From Candidatus Curtissbacteria bacterium (GTDB lineage: Bacteria > Patescibacteriota > Microgenomatia > Curtissbacterales > GWA2-41-24): a stretch of DNA of 11,845 bases. Location of the stretch: assembly GCA_030688205.1 (NCBI GenBank), contig JAUYIQ010000087.1, forward strand, positions 1 through 11,845, in the 5' to 3' direction. The notes beneath the pieces were generated by a model, which was not told where the DNA came from, made no database searches, and worked only from the letters and a program-made list of their open reading frames with translations. A program made the translations under genes and the position numbers. Shown here one piece after another: positions 1 to 7,516 of the stretch (positions are counted from its first letter, which is position 1; each line of letters starts with the position of its first letter).

Positions 1-1868
1 GCAATGTCAGGATGATAATTCAAAAAATTATTATTGTACTCGTCGGATTCGCAAATGTAATATCTTGATTTTCCTATTCGGAAGTTATTTTGCCATTCCA
101 GAACCTCGGCGCCCACCTCGCATGTCGGATCCAAACCTGCATCTATCAAAATTTTTGCGATCATTGAGGTTGTTGTAGATTTCCCATAGGCACCGGCAAC
201 CGTGATGACGAATTTATCTTTTTGTAAATAATCCCCCTGGAACTGTTGCCACGAAATTGTTGGGATGTTTAATCTTTTTGCTTCCAGAAGTTCGGGGTTT
301 TTAAAATCCACTTTTTCAACTGCCGGGGAAGTTATCAGCAGATCAATGTTTTTGAGATGAGAAGGATTATGTCCGGTTGTTATTCTAATTTCTAGATTTT
401 TTGTGTATGCGGAATCCGGATTAATATCGCATGCGGTTACATTATAACCAAATGCTTTTGCAATACCTGCAACCGCTGAAGCACCCGCACCTGCTGCACC
501 CATAATGTGTATCTTTTTAATTTCTTTTTGAGAGAAATTTTTCAGTTTGAGTAAACTGTCTTCGTCGTCCACGAAAAGGATTTTACTACCCATCTTCGAG
601 GGTATTTCCAAATCTTTTTTGTAGTCGTCTCCTACGAATAGAACTTCTTCCGGTTCGTATTTCTTGAAAATCTCATCATAAAATTTTTCTGCGGGTTTCA
701 TTGTTTTAGTTTCTGTGGAAGTTATGATTTGATCAAAAAAATCAAAGAGTTTTACGGCTTTTAGTTTCTTAAGTGCCAATTCTCTTTCATCTTCTGTGAC
801 AAGAATTTTTTCTTGGGGAACTCTTGTTAAAATTTCTTGAATTTTGCCTATTGGTTCTAATTTTTGTAATAGGGTATTTTCAAAAACTTGATACATGTTT
901 TGTTCAAGATTTTGTCTTTTGTATTTTTTCAGAATAACTCCGTAAGAAAACTTTCTTGTTCTTTTCTGGGGAATTTTAGAATTTTTAACCTTGTTTACAA
1001 TTGTTTGCCACTGGTTGTAAATCTCATTCACGTTAATGTTTACTTCTTTTGCCAAAATCTTGAGAGCCTCTTTGTCTGCTACGTTTGAGACTTGATGAGT
1101 GTTGTAAAGTGTATTGTCGGCATCAAAAACGACACACTTTGTGGGAGTGCTGGACAAAAGCATCGAAGCGTTAAATAAGTCCTCGGGTTTGCCAACATCG
1201 ACTCTTTTTCCATCAAAGAAATACTCTTTCATTTTTGCTCCTCTTTTTAGCATGTATTCTGCAGGAAAGAGTTGTTTGAGAAAAATGAATTTCTTACCAT
1301 CAATGGCTTTTTTAAATAATTCTGTATTCAGAATAAAAGTACCCATTACTGCATGGTTGCTGGGGGAATTATCTGCTCCCGGCTTATCAATTACTCCTAC
1401 TATCTTGTTGTTTTTGTACTTGACTATTCCATAGCGAGTTGGGTCGTCTACTTCACGCAGAGCAAGAACTCCGTCGACTTTTTTATTAGATTCAAAAACA
1501 TTAAGCACTTTTTTGATCAAGTTTTCTTTGGTAATACTATCTGCGTACTGAGTTAAAAAATAGGGTGTATTTATTAGATCTTTTATTTCGTTTAAGGCGT
1601 ACGACGGCCCGAGTGTTTTTTTTATACGGACGTAATCAATATCCAATCCATTCCAACTTTTTGTGAAATATTTAATGATTTGATCCGCGGTTTTTTCCAA
1701 AACTACGATGATTACTTTTTTAACTTGTGCTTCTTTGATGTTTGAAAGCACATATTCTAAAGTTGGTTTACCTAAAATCCATAACATCACTTTTGATTTT
1801 TCGGACGCAAGTGGTGCCATTCGCGTCCCTCCGCCTGCTGCCAGAACAATGGCTGTTATTTCACCCAT
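1..1868 (-). CDS. murC: Three-domain fusion: nucleotidyltransferase + HAD phosphatase + MurC/Mpl-type Mur ligase (3' end cut by window edge)
   Basis: I translated this frame codon by codon: it has no stop from the ATG at 1868 to base 1 (622 codons, continuing beyond the edge). Residues 1-235 form a sugar-phosphate nucleotidyltransferase of the RmlA/MurU/GlmU type: LAAGGGTRM at 9-17, K26, a YAD metal-site-like motif, and VDVGKPEDL near the end. Residues 243-440 form a HAD hydrolase: DADNT (nucleophile D249, D251), T358, K391 and GDD at 413-415 with D419; about 100 residues between motifs I and II fit a helical cap. From 452 comes a MurC/Mpl-type ligase: IHIMGAAGAGAS Rossmann start, P-loop AGAYGKSTT (558-566), and ESDEY at 607-611 followed by FLNYHP. 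The rest of the central domain and the C-terminal domain are outside the window. The start overlaps the upstream Mur ligase stop by 8 bases and has an AAGGA ribosome site 6 bases ahead. The ligase P-loop has Ala-Tyr where MurC normally has Thr-His, so the exact substrate is uncertain. The gene symbol refers only to the ligase part. Confidence 0.9.
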   Translation of the reverse strand, partial: MGEITAIVLAAGGGTRMAPLASEKSKVMLWILGKPTLEYVLSNIKEAQVKKVIIVVLEKTADQIIKYFTKSWNGLDIDYVRIKKTLGPSYALNEIKDLINTPYFLTQYADSITKENLIKKVLNVFESNKKVDGVLALREVDDPTRYGIVKYKNNKIVGVIDKPGADNSPSNHAVMGTFILNTELFKKAIDGKKFIFLKQLFPAEYMLKRGAKMKEYFFDGKRVDVGKPEDLFNASMLLSSTPTKCVVFDADNTLYNTHQVSNVADKEALKILAKEVNINVNEIYNQWQTIVNKVKNSKIPQKRTRKFSYGVILKKYKRQNLEQNMYQVFENTLLQKLEPIGKIQEILTRVPQEKILVTEDERELALKKLKAVKLFDFFDQIITSTETKTMKPAEKFYDEIFKKYEPEEVLFVGDDYKKDLEIPSKMGSKILFVDDEDSLLKLKNFSQKEIKKIHIMGAAGAGASAVAGIAKAFGYNVTACDINPDSAYTKNLEIRITTGHNPSHLKNIDLLITSPAVEKVDFKNPELLEAKRLNIPTISWQQFQGDYLQKDKFVITVAGAYGKSTTTSMIAKILIDAGLDPTCEVGAEVLEWQNNFRIGKSRYYICESDEYNNNFLNYHPDI

Positions 1869-3039
1869 TTAGTTTCCTTTCGATTGCACATTTTGCAACT
1901 TCATACTCGTCCCACGGTTGTTCTTTACCTTTAATGTTCATACTTTTTTCATGACCTTTACCGAAAATTCCCACAACATCATTTTTCCCGGCTAAATTTA
2001 CTGCAAACTCAATTGCTTTTTGGCGGTCTAAAATAATATCGTAATCTTTTCCTTCTCTTTTGCCTTTCATACCTTTTGAAATCTGTTTACAAATTGCTTT
2101 GGGATCTTCTGATCTCGGGTCTTCTGACGTTATGACGACATGATCTGCAAACTTTGCTGCCACACTCCCCATTTTTTCTCTTTTTGTTTTGTCTCTTTCA
2201 CCGGCTGCACCGAAAACTGCTATTAATTTCGTTGACCGCAAGGATTTAAGTGCTTGTTCTAGTCCGTTTGGGGTATGTGCAAAGTCTATGTAAACTTTAA
2301 AATCCTGACCCAAGTCAATTTCTTCCATTCTCCCCGAAATCCCCTCGAACGACTCGAGCGCCAACAGGGCTTTTTCTTTTATAACACCCAAAGAAACAGT
2401 GGCAGCAAGGGCAGCAAGGGCATTTAGTTGATTATAAACACCCGCTATTTTTAATTTTATTTCTGAATTTTTGAGATTAAAGTCGGATCGGTTTTTAATT
2501 CCATATGTAACAATTCTCCCGGTTGAATTTGATTTTAAGACTTGGAACGACTGGTCGTCTGCGTTAAGTATTGAGATTTTAGAGTTTCTGAAAAGTTTTG
2601 ATTTTGCCCTCACATAATTTTCCAACGTCTTGTGGTAATCCAAGTGTTCGTGGGTGATATTCGTAACTATGCCTATTTCAAAATCAACGAAAGCCAGCCG
2701 ATTTTGGTCAAGCCCGTGAGATGTCGCTTCCAACACGAAATAATCGCTACCTGCTTCAACTGCCCCATTTAGATATTTTTGAACTTGTGAGGACGTTGGC
2801 GTTGAAACGTGAAACCCGGTATCGTATGACTTTTCTCCAATTTGTGCTCTGAGAGAAGAAATCATAGAAACTTTTAAGCCGACTGAGTTTAAAATATGAT
2901 AAATCATGTTAACAGTCGTAGACTTACCGTCTGTACCGGTTACGCCTATAACGATTATCTTTTTTGATGGAAATTGGAAATAGAAAGCAGCTAAAAAGGC
3001 TTGGGCCGCGTGATAGATGTTTTTAATCTTTTGCCACAT
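1861..3039 (-). CDS. murE: MurE-like UDP-MurNAc-tripeptide ligase lacking the N-terminal UDP-binding domain
   Basis: ATP-dependent Mur ligase, 392 residues against roughly 490 for typical MurE. The central ATPase domain starts almost at once: P-loop GVTGTDGKSTT at 32-42, EATSHGLDQNR at 104-114, and HEHLDYHKTLENY at 130-142, with K146 at the place of the carbamoylated lysine. The C-terminal domain has GRMEEID (236-242), DFAHTPNGLE (252-261), GAAGERDKTKR (277-287), EDPR (306-309) and GKGHEKS (360-366). The missing part is the N-terminal domain that in MurE holds the UDP of UDP-MurNAc-dipeptide; about 25 hydrophobic/basic residues replace it. MurE adds the third stem-peptide residue in the cytoplasm. 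DNPR is the usual diaminopimelate-reading motif, so EDPR leaves the added amino acid open. Upstream is a TATAAT at 3058-3053. The next ligase overlaps its stop by 8 bases, so the two are very probably coupled. A MurT-like or otherwise altered ligase is the main alternative. Confidence 0.82.
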   Translation of the reverse strand: MWQKIKNIYHAAQAFLAAFYFQFPSKKIIVIGVTGTDGKSTTVNMIYHILNSVGLKVSMISSLRAQIGEKSYDTGFHVSTPTSSQVQKYLNGAVEAGSDYFVLEATSHGLDQNRLAFVDFEIGIVTNITHEHLDYHKTLENYVRAKSKLFRNSKISILNADDQSFQVLKSNSTGRIVTYGIKNRSDFNLKNSEIKLKIAGVYNQLNALAALAATVSLGVIKEKALLALESFEGISGRMEEIDLGQDFKVYIDFAHTPNGLEQALKSLRSTKLIAVFGAAGERDKTKREKMGSVAAKFADHVVITSEDPRSEDPKAICKQISKGMKGKREGKDYDIILDRQKAIEFAVNLAGKNDVVGIFGKGHEKSMNIKGKEQPWDEYEVAKCAIERKLNG

Positions 3040-3052
3040 AATTTCCCAGATA

Positions 3053-3058
3053 ATTATA
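3053..3058 (-). promoter_or_regulatory. Possible -10 box (TATAAT) ahead of the MurE-like gene
   Basis: A perfect TATAAT on the minus strand lies 13 bases before the ATG at 3039. No good -35 box is visible at 16-18 bases, and the spacing would give a very short or absent leader. The strong terminator at 3232-3270 means the two Mur ligase genes probably need a promoter of their own, and this is the best candidate I see. Confidence 0.35.
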
Positions 3059-3071
3059 CTGTTTATGGTCT

Positions 3072-3224
3072 TTATTTATCTTCGGGAAAGTATAATGGTA
3101 AAACACTTAAAACTGCTTGTTTATAAATAGACTGAACTCTAGGATCTTTGAAGTGCTCGGTGTTCCTGATCGCTTGATAATAAACTACGACTGTTATTAC
3201 CAATAATTTTTGTGTTTCTTTCAT
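3072..3224 (-). CDS. Possible 50-residue hypothetical protein
   Basis: An open frame of 50 codons runs from ATG 3224 to TAA 3072. The product has a short hydrophobic stretch near the start (LLVITVVVYY, residues 7-16), then a mixed-charge middle and a C-terminus ending in YFPEDK. I recognise no family. In favour: the ORF fills the space before the MurE-like gene, and its stop lies only 32 bases from that gene. Against: there is no ribosome binding site, and the ATG sits just behind a T-rich terminator. A TTGACA-like string touches the start (about 3225-3230) but has no convincing -10. Chance ORF remains quite possible. Confidence 0.3.
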   Translation of the reverse strand: MKETQKLLVITVVVYYQAIRNTEHFKDPRVQSIYKQAVLSVLPLYFPEDK

Positions 3225-3231
3225 TTTTGTC

Positions 3232-3270
3232 AAACAAAAAACCGTCCCTATATGTGAAGACGGTTTGTTT
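3232..3270 (-). terminator. Hairpin terminator at the end of the dcw transcript, possibly bidirectional
   Basis: AAACCGTC (3266-3259, minus strand) pairs perfectly with GACGGTTT (3246-3239) around a 12-base loop. On the minus strand a run of T follows (TTTTTTGTTTG, partly inside the stem), the pattern of an intrinsic terminator. On the plus strand the tail is GTTTTATC, so weak termination is also possible that way. It lies about 300 bases past the DUF5652-like stop and so would end the mraZ-to-DUF5652 transcript. Confidence 0.7.
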
Positions 3271-3567
3271 TATCTCAATACGTAAGCTAATCTTATCACT
3301 TCACCTGTAAAAGTCAAAATTTGAGCCGGAATTTAAATTTAGCAGAAGAGCTGAAACTGTGCCAGAAGGTTATCAAGACTGTTTTGGACCATTTAGTTAG
3401 GCTAAAGTAGGAATATATTTTGACTTCCTCGCTATTGGATTTGAGGCTAAATTAATATTTAAGAATAACTTATATTCGATTTTTAAAAATACCACTACTA
3501 CGCAGCGGGGCGGGGCTTGATTTAAAAATAACACTAAAAAGATTAGATTACAACTAGAGAAAATGGA
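3271..3567. other. AT-rich spacer without a recognisable gene
   Basis: No open frame of useful length with coding character is visible on either strand. The stretch is AT-rich except for one sharp GC island (ACGCAGCGGGGCGGGGCT, 3501-3518). The island is flanked by two near-identical strings in the same direction: GATTTTTAAAAATACCACTA from 3478 and GATTTAAAAATAACACTA from 3520. A 10-base inverted pair, AAGTCAAAAT near 3316 and ATTTTGACTT near 3416, is also present. I see no tRNA, and no repeat array beyond these. It could be a long 3' UTR, a small RNA or decayed sequence. Confidence 0.5.
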
Positions 3568-3828
3568 TTATTTGCTAAATATCCCCCGAAGGTTTGAGAC
3601 AGCTTCTTTTGGAGTAAGTTTGTCTTTTGCAAAGAAAAATAGGTAGGCAATTTCCAAAAGACCTATTGTGTTTATAAATAAAATTGCGATAAACCAGTTT
3701 CTTTCCTTTGCAGCAGCCGCATGCCAAAGCGCAAACCCTTTCCATGCCGTTGACCAAAGAAAAACTAGAAAAAATATTATGTTTGGAACGATGCCTTGGT
3801 TTAAATTTTGAAAATCAGATAAGTTCAT
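3568..3828 (-). CDS. DUF5652-like small membrane protein
   Basis: An 86-residue protein with two membrane segments, about 14-36 and 46-67. The stretch WKGFALWHAAAA (29-40), the basic turn KERNWF, and then INTIGLLEIAYLFF (52-65) form the pattern I know from the DUF5652 family. That family is common in Candidate Phyla genomes and resembles the membrane N-terminus of phospholipase D-nuclease-like proteins. Its function is unknown. A short basic tail (KDKLTPKEA) follows the second segment. It lies 15 bases after ftsI in the same direction, so it is probably the last gene of the dcw transcript. Its place there suggests an envelope role, but that is inference from position only. Confidence 0.82.
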   Translation of the reverse strand: MNLSDFQNLNQGIVPNIIFFLVFLWSTAWKGFALWHAAAAKERNWFIAILFINTIGLLEIAYLFFFAKDKLTPKEAVSNLRGIFSK

Positions 3829-3843
3829 GTTGGCATTTTACCA

Positions 3844-5595
3844 TTATTTTTCTGTCGGGCCAATCCCGTAGTAATTAAAAATTTCTTTGGAAATAGAAAA
3901 AAATGTGGGTGCAGCTGTTTCAGAACCGAAAACGGAAGAGGATGGTTCTGTGAAACGAACTAACATTACAAACTTCGGGTCGTTTGCGGGGGCAAACCCA
4001 ATAAAAGACGCGATAGTTTTGTTCGGGTCATAGTGGCCGGAAACTGGAATCTGAGCTGTACCGGTTTTGCCGGCTATTCTATAGCCTTTTGGCGCAAATG
4101 CTTTCGCTTCGCCCTTCTCAACTGCATTTACCATCATTTCTGTAATTTGGGCCGCTGTCTGAGGCGATATGACCTGTTTTGTATCATCTACTTTGATTAT
4201 TTCTTCTTTGCCGTTTGCTTCTATCTTATCAACTATCTTAGGAGAAATTAGTTTTCCTCCATTGGCGATAGCTCCGACTGCCTGAATCATTTGAATTGGC
4301 GTCACCGCTATTCCCTGTCCGAATGACGCTGTTGCCAAATCAATTGGTCTCCACTCTTCTTTTTCTCTTATTCCACCCGGCGATTCCTCTTGTAAATCGA
4401 CGTTCGTCGATTTGCCAAATCCGAACCTGTTGATGTATTCATAAAAATTGTCTACTCCTAATTTATCTGCAACATACGTCATGCCTATGTTGTCGGAATG
4501 TTGTATAACTTCAGTCATGGTTGAATCGGGGAAGTATTTTTTGTTCCAAGTAGAGATCTCGAAGCCGCCTATTTGCCTTGGACCGCTGCATACATCGCAT
4601 TTGGTGTTTGGTTTTACCATCCCAAGATCAAGTGCTGCCGACATTGTAATTAACTTAAAGGTTGAACCGGGTTCATAAGTGTCTGCAACTGCCTTGTTTT
4701 TATATAAGTTTTCTTCATACTCCTGCCAGTTTGCCGGATTGTAAGAAGGATAAGTAGCAAGTGCTATGATTTTGCCGCTTTTGGGGTCGGAAATTATTAC
4801 GGTGCCGTCTTTTGCCCCATATTTTTCTACAGCTGCTTTTAGTTTATCCTCAACAATAAATTGGATAGATCTGTTTATCGAAAGATGAAGTGATGCTCCT
4901 TTTTGTGGGGAAAGTGGTCTAAACTCCCGCACAAGTATTGGCAGGCCGAAAGGGTCGGTGTCTTGTCCCAGTCTTCCGGGTTTCCCTCTGAGTTTGCTAT
5001 CATAGTTTCCTTCAAGCCCAAAATAGCCCGTGTCTCGTCCGAGCTTATCTGAACCTACAAACCCCAGAAATTGCGCACCCATCGAAGCTTCCGGATAAAA
5101 CCGTTTTTCGTCGTTTTCAAAACCGAAACCGCTAATTTCGAGTGCTTCTATTTTTTGTTTTGTCGCAAGGGGAACCTTTCTTGCAAGCTGGACCCAAAAT
5201 AAGCTCTTGCTGGACAATTTGGAAAAAAGAGACTCTTCTTGCTTTTTTATTTCTTCCTCTTTTTGTTTTTTTTCATCGTCCGAAAGCTGAGCTTCACGGG
5301 TTGCGTATTTTTCGGAAATTAGAAGAGGGGCAAGCTTACTTGCAGTTTCTTTGACACTCGTGATCTCTTTAGGCTTACCATAAAACAGAAATGCTTCTTG
5401 ATTGGCTACAATTGGAAAGTTGTCAGAAGTATAAATCTCACCGCGGGATGCCGGTATTTCGTCTTGGCTTAGAGTCTGTGAAACATCATTTATTTTTGCG
5501 ACGAACTGCCAGTAGAAAAGTCTTAAAACTATTAGAAATGCTGTGATAAAAATAACAGTTTGAAGGATTTTAAGGCGAGTCATTGGTATAGTCAC
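3844..5595 (-). CDS. ftsI: Class B penicillin-binding protein (FtsI/PBP2-type transpeptidase)
   Basis: Septal peptidoglycan transpeptidase: it cross-links stem peptides outside the membrane, anchored by one N-terminal segment (about 10-27). 583 residues is a normal length. The PBP dimerisation/pedestal region starts at IPASRGEIY (47-55). The transpeptidase domain has all three active-site motifs: STFK (311-314, nucleophile S311), SDN (367-369) and KTGT (510-513). Residues about 104-130 are a very charged, Lys/Glu-rich helix inserted in the pedestal region. The longest frame begins with GTG at 5595, but an ATG four codons later (5583, giving MTRLKI) is a more natural start; neither has a clear ribosome site. 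It follows the ftsL-like gene, which fits the FtsL-FtsI division pair. C-terminal PASTA repeats are absent. Elongation PBP2 is less likely given the mraZ-rsmH-ftsL neighbourhood. Confidence 0.95.
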   Translation of the reverse strand: MTIPMTRLKILQTVIFITAFLIVLRLFYWQFVAKINDVSQTLSQDEIPASRGEIYTSDNFPIVANQEAFLFYGKPKEITSVKETASKLAPLLISEKYATREAQLSDDEKKQKEEEIKKQEESLFSKLSSKSLFWVQLARKVPLATKQKIEALEISGFGFENDEKRFYPEASMGAQFLGFVGSDKLGRDTGYFGLEGNYDSKLRGKPGRLGQDTDPFGLPILVREFRPLSPQKGASLHLSINRSIQFIVEDKLKAAVEKYGAKDGTVIISDPKSGKIIALATYPSYNPANWQEYEENLYKNKAVADTYEPGSTFKLITMSAALDLGMVKPNTKCDVCSGPRQIGGFEISTWNKKYFPDSTMTEVIQHSDNIGMTYVADKLGVDNFYEYINRFGFGKSTNVDLQEESPGGIREKEEWRPIDLATASFGQGIAVTPIQMIQAVGAIANGGKLISPKIVDKIEANGKEEIIKVDDTKQVISPQTAAQITEMMVNAVEKGEAKAFAPKGYRIAGKTGTAQIPVSGHYDPNKTIASFIGFAPANDPKFVMLVRFTEPSSSVFGSETAAPTFFSISKEIFNYYGIGPTEK

Positions 5596-5624
5596 TTGCG
5601 ACTAGCCATATTAGTTTAACAAAA

Positions 5625-5930
5625 TTAGGGAATTATGACTTTTGTGGGTTTTTCAAAACCGGATTCCTTCGCCTTTTGAGAAAGAACTGTTAGGGAGGAT
5701 TCCTGCGCTATTTGGGCTTTTAAGGTAGTGTTATCTCTTTCAAGCTTAGTTATCTCTTCGTTGGTGTTTGAAAGTTTATTGCCATCCGTTGCCAGATTGT
5801 TGGCAAATACTAGTTGGGTAAATATTAAGGCGAGGGCAAAAACAGTAAATGCCACCAGTACTTTAACCTTTATCTTGCCGACAAGGTTAAAGTTGGGTTC
5901 TTTTCGTTCAATTTTAAAATCTCTAGTCAT
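5625..5930 (-). CDS. ftsL: FtsL/DivIC-like septum protein
   Basis: A 101-residue one-pass membrane protein with a short basic cytoplasmic part (1-22), a membrane segment (about 23-43), then an extracytoplasmic coiled coil (about 50-82, rich in Asn, Thr, Glu, Leu and Lys). It ends in a small motif, AKESGFEKPTKVIIP, that resembles the A..LGF..P..V.. end of FtsL/DivIC proteins. These proteins bridge the FtsQ/DivIB group to FtsW/FtsI at the septum. Sequence is poorly conserved in this family, so the call rests on topology, size and position between rsmH and ftsI. No ribosome site is visible. Its ATG lies one base after the stop of a 6-codon mini-ORF, which may deliver ribosomes to it. Confidence 0.82.
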   Translation of the reverse strand: MTRDFKIERKEPNFNLVGKIKVKVLVAFTVFALALIFTQLVFANNLATDGNKLSNTNEEITKLERDNTTLKAQIAQESSLTVLSQKAKESGFEKPTKVIIP

Positions 5931-5931
5931 A

Positions 5932-5948
5932 TTATTTGACTTTAGTTT

Positions 5949-5952
<4 letters not shown>
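5932..5952 (-). CDS. 6-codon mini-ORF coupling rsmH to ftsL
   Basis: ATG at 5952 overlaps the rsmH stop (ATGA) and has a strong purine-rich site just before it (GGAAAGG, inside the rsmH end). It encodes MKTKVK, then TAA, with one base before the ftsL ATG. The ftsL start itself has no such site. A possible role is as a stepping stone for re-initiating ribosomes; the peptide itself need not matter. Chance is a real alternative for so short a frame. Confidence 0.4.
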
Positions 5953-6850
<898 letters not shown>

Positions 6851-6854
<4 letters not shown>

Positions 6855-7243
6855 TGCGATATCTTAAGTTTCTCCTCCTGCCAAGTTGCGCTGTCCCAGA
6901 TTTCAAAATGGTCTCCTGCGCCAATAACAACTGGTTTTTTAACTTTCGCCCAGTTAAGTAAATCCCCAGGGATAACAATCCTACCTTGAGCATCGAGAGT
7001 GATACGCTCTGCTGAGGAGAAAAAGAATCGACGAGTATTGCGTGCAGTTCGATCGGTAAGAGAACCTGTAAGCTGCTTTTGTGATTCTGTTTCCCAGGAT
7101 TTCGTGTCGAAGCCAAAAATGCACTTTTCGAAACCGTAAGAAAGTATGATTTCACTTGTCGCAAGATAGGCACGTATTTTTTTAGGTAAAGCAAGTCTTC
7201 GAGAATTTTCGTCGAAAGAAGGTTCGTAGCTGCCCAGAAACAT
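6851..7243 (-). CDS. mraZ: Transcriptional regulator MraZ
   Basis: A 130-residue DNA-binding protein, first gene of the dcw cluster, that usually represses its own operon. It has the two AbrB-like halves of MraZ: the first around MFLGSYEPSFDENSRRLALP (DENSRR at 11-16), the second around ITLDAQGRIVIP (81-92; DAQGR). MraZ binds as a ring to short direct repeats in its own promoter. Just such repeats lie 68-104 bases before this start, which strongly supports autoregulation. The ATG at 7243 gives the exact family N-terminus (MFLG.Y); a weak AAGGG lies just upstream. It overlaps rsmH by 4 bases. Confidence 0.97.
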
Positions 7244-7260
7244 TTATCCCTTACGCCTTT

Positions 7261-7299
7261 ATTACTCCCAGGCAGCATTCAGTGGCTTTCAGGAGTAAT
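7261..7299 (-). promoter_or_regulatory. Inverted repeat in the mraZ leader
   Basis: ATTACTCC and GGAGTAAT, eight perfect base pairs with a 23-base spacer, lie between the MraZ boxes and the start codon, ending about 18 bases before the ATG. It could fold in the leader RNA near the ribosome site or be a protein-binding site. There is no T-tract, so it is not a terminator. Confidence 0.4.
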
Positions 7300-7301
7300 T
7301 T

Positions 7302-7347
7302 GATGGTGATTCACCATCTCTCACCATCTATTACCATTTTTCACCAT
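7302..7347 (-). promoter_or_regulatory. MraZ operator: four 10-bp direct repeats plus one inverted copy
   Basis: On the minus strand the heptamers ATGGTGA (7347-7341), ATGGTAA (7337-7331), ATGGTGA (7327-7321) and ATGGTGA (7317-7311) recur at exactly 10 bases, one helical turn. An inverted copy at 7303-7309 makes a 17-base palindrome with the last box (7302-7318). MraZ proteins are known to bind short direct repeats of about this spacing upstream of mraZ. The first box touches the TATAAA at 7352-7347, so binding would block the promoter. Confidence 0.8.
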
Positions 7348-7352
7348 TTATA
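7347..7352 (-). promoter_or_regulatory. Candidate -10 box (TATAAA) of the dcw promoter
   Basis: TATAAA on the minus strand abuts the first MraZ box. A good -35 is not visible: a TTGACA lies only 7 bases upstream, too close, and the string at 17 bases matches poorly. The position right at the operator is the main support. Confidence 0.4.
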
Positions 7353-7420
7353 CTTGCGGTGTCAAGAGGGCAAGTTGGTATACAGTTTACGGTTCAAAGT
7401 TTTTGGTTCAGTCTGCGGAC

Positions 7421-7516
7421 TTAGAGGGTGATTTTAAAAATCAGAAGTGATATTCCAATTAACAAAGCAAGGAGAATTGCACCAAGTGTAAGAGCCTGTT
7501 TTGTCAGATCTGTCAT
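7421..7516 (-). CDS. 31-residue single-pass membrane microprotein
   Basis: ATG at 7516 overlaps the PurF-like stop as ATGA, and the frame runs to TAA at 7421. The product has a short polar start (MTDLTKQA), then an unbroken hydrophobic stretch, about residues 9-27 (Leu, Ile, Ala, Gly), and ends FKITL. This is a clean membrane-spanning profile with a basic residue after it. The 4-base overlap with the gene upstream points to coupled translation. I know no family for it. It may be a small subunit or regulator, but nothing in the sequence ties it to PurF apart from position. Confidence 0.6.
   Translation of the reverse strand: MTDLTKQALTLGAILLALLIGISLLIFKITL

Noticed and set aside
1..1860. Plus-strand open frames in the left part
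   Set aside because: All lie opposite the continuous minus-strand fusion gene and show no known motifs.
1..1868. Reading the fusion as two or three separate genes
   Set aside because: Every codon from 1868 to the edge was read and there is no stop or frame change. Internal Met codons at the domain joins have no convincing ribosome site.
3271..3567. tRNA or other known RNA gene in the spacer
   Set aside because: No cloverleaf, CCA end or known RNA motif could be traced by eye.
7302..7347. CRISPR-like array
   Set aside because: The repeat unit is 7-10 bases with no spacers; position and sequence fit an MraZ operator instead.
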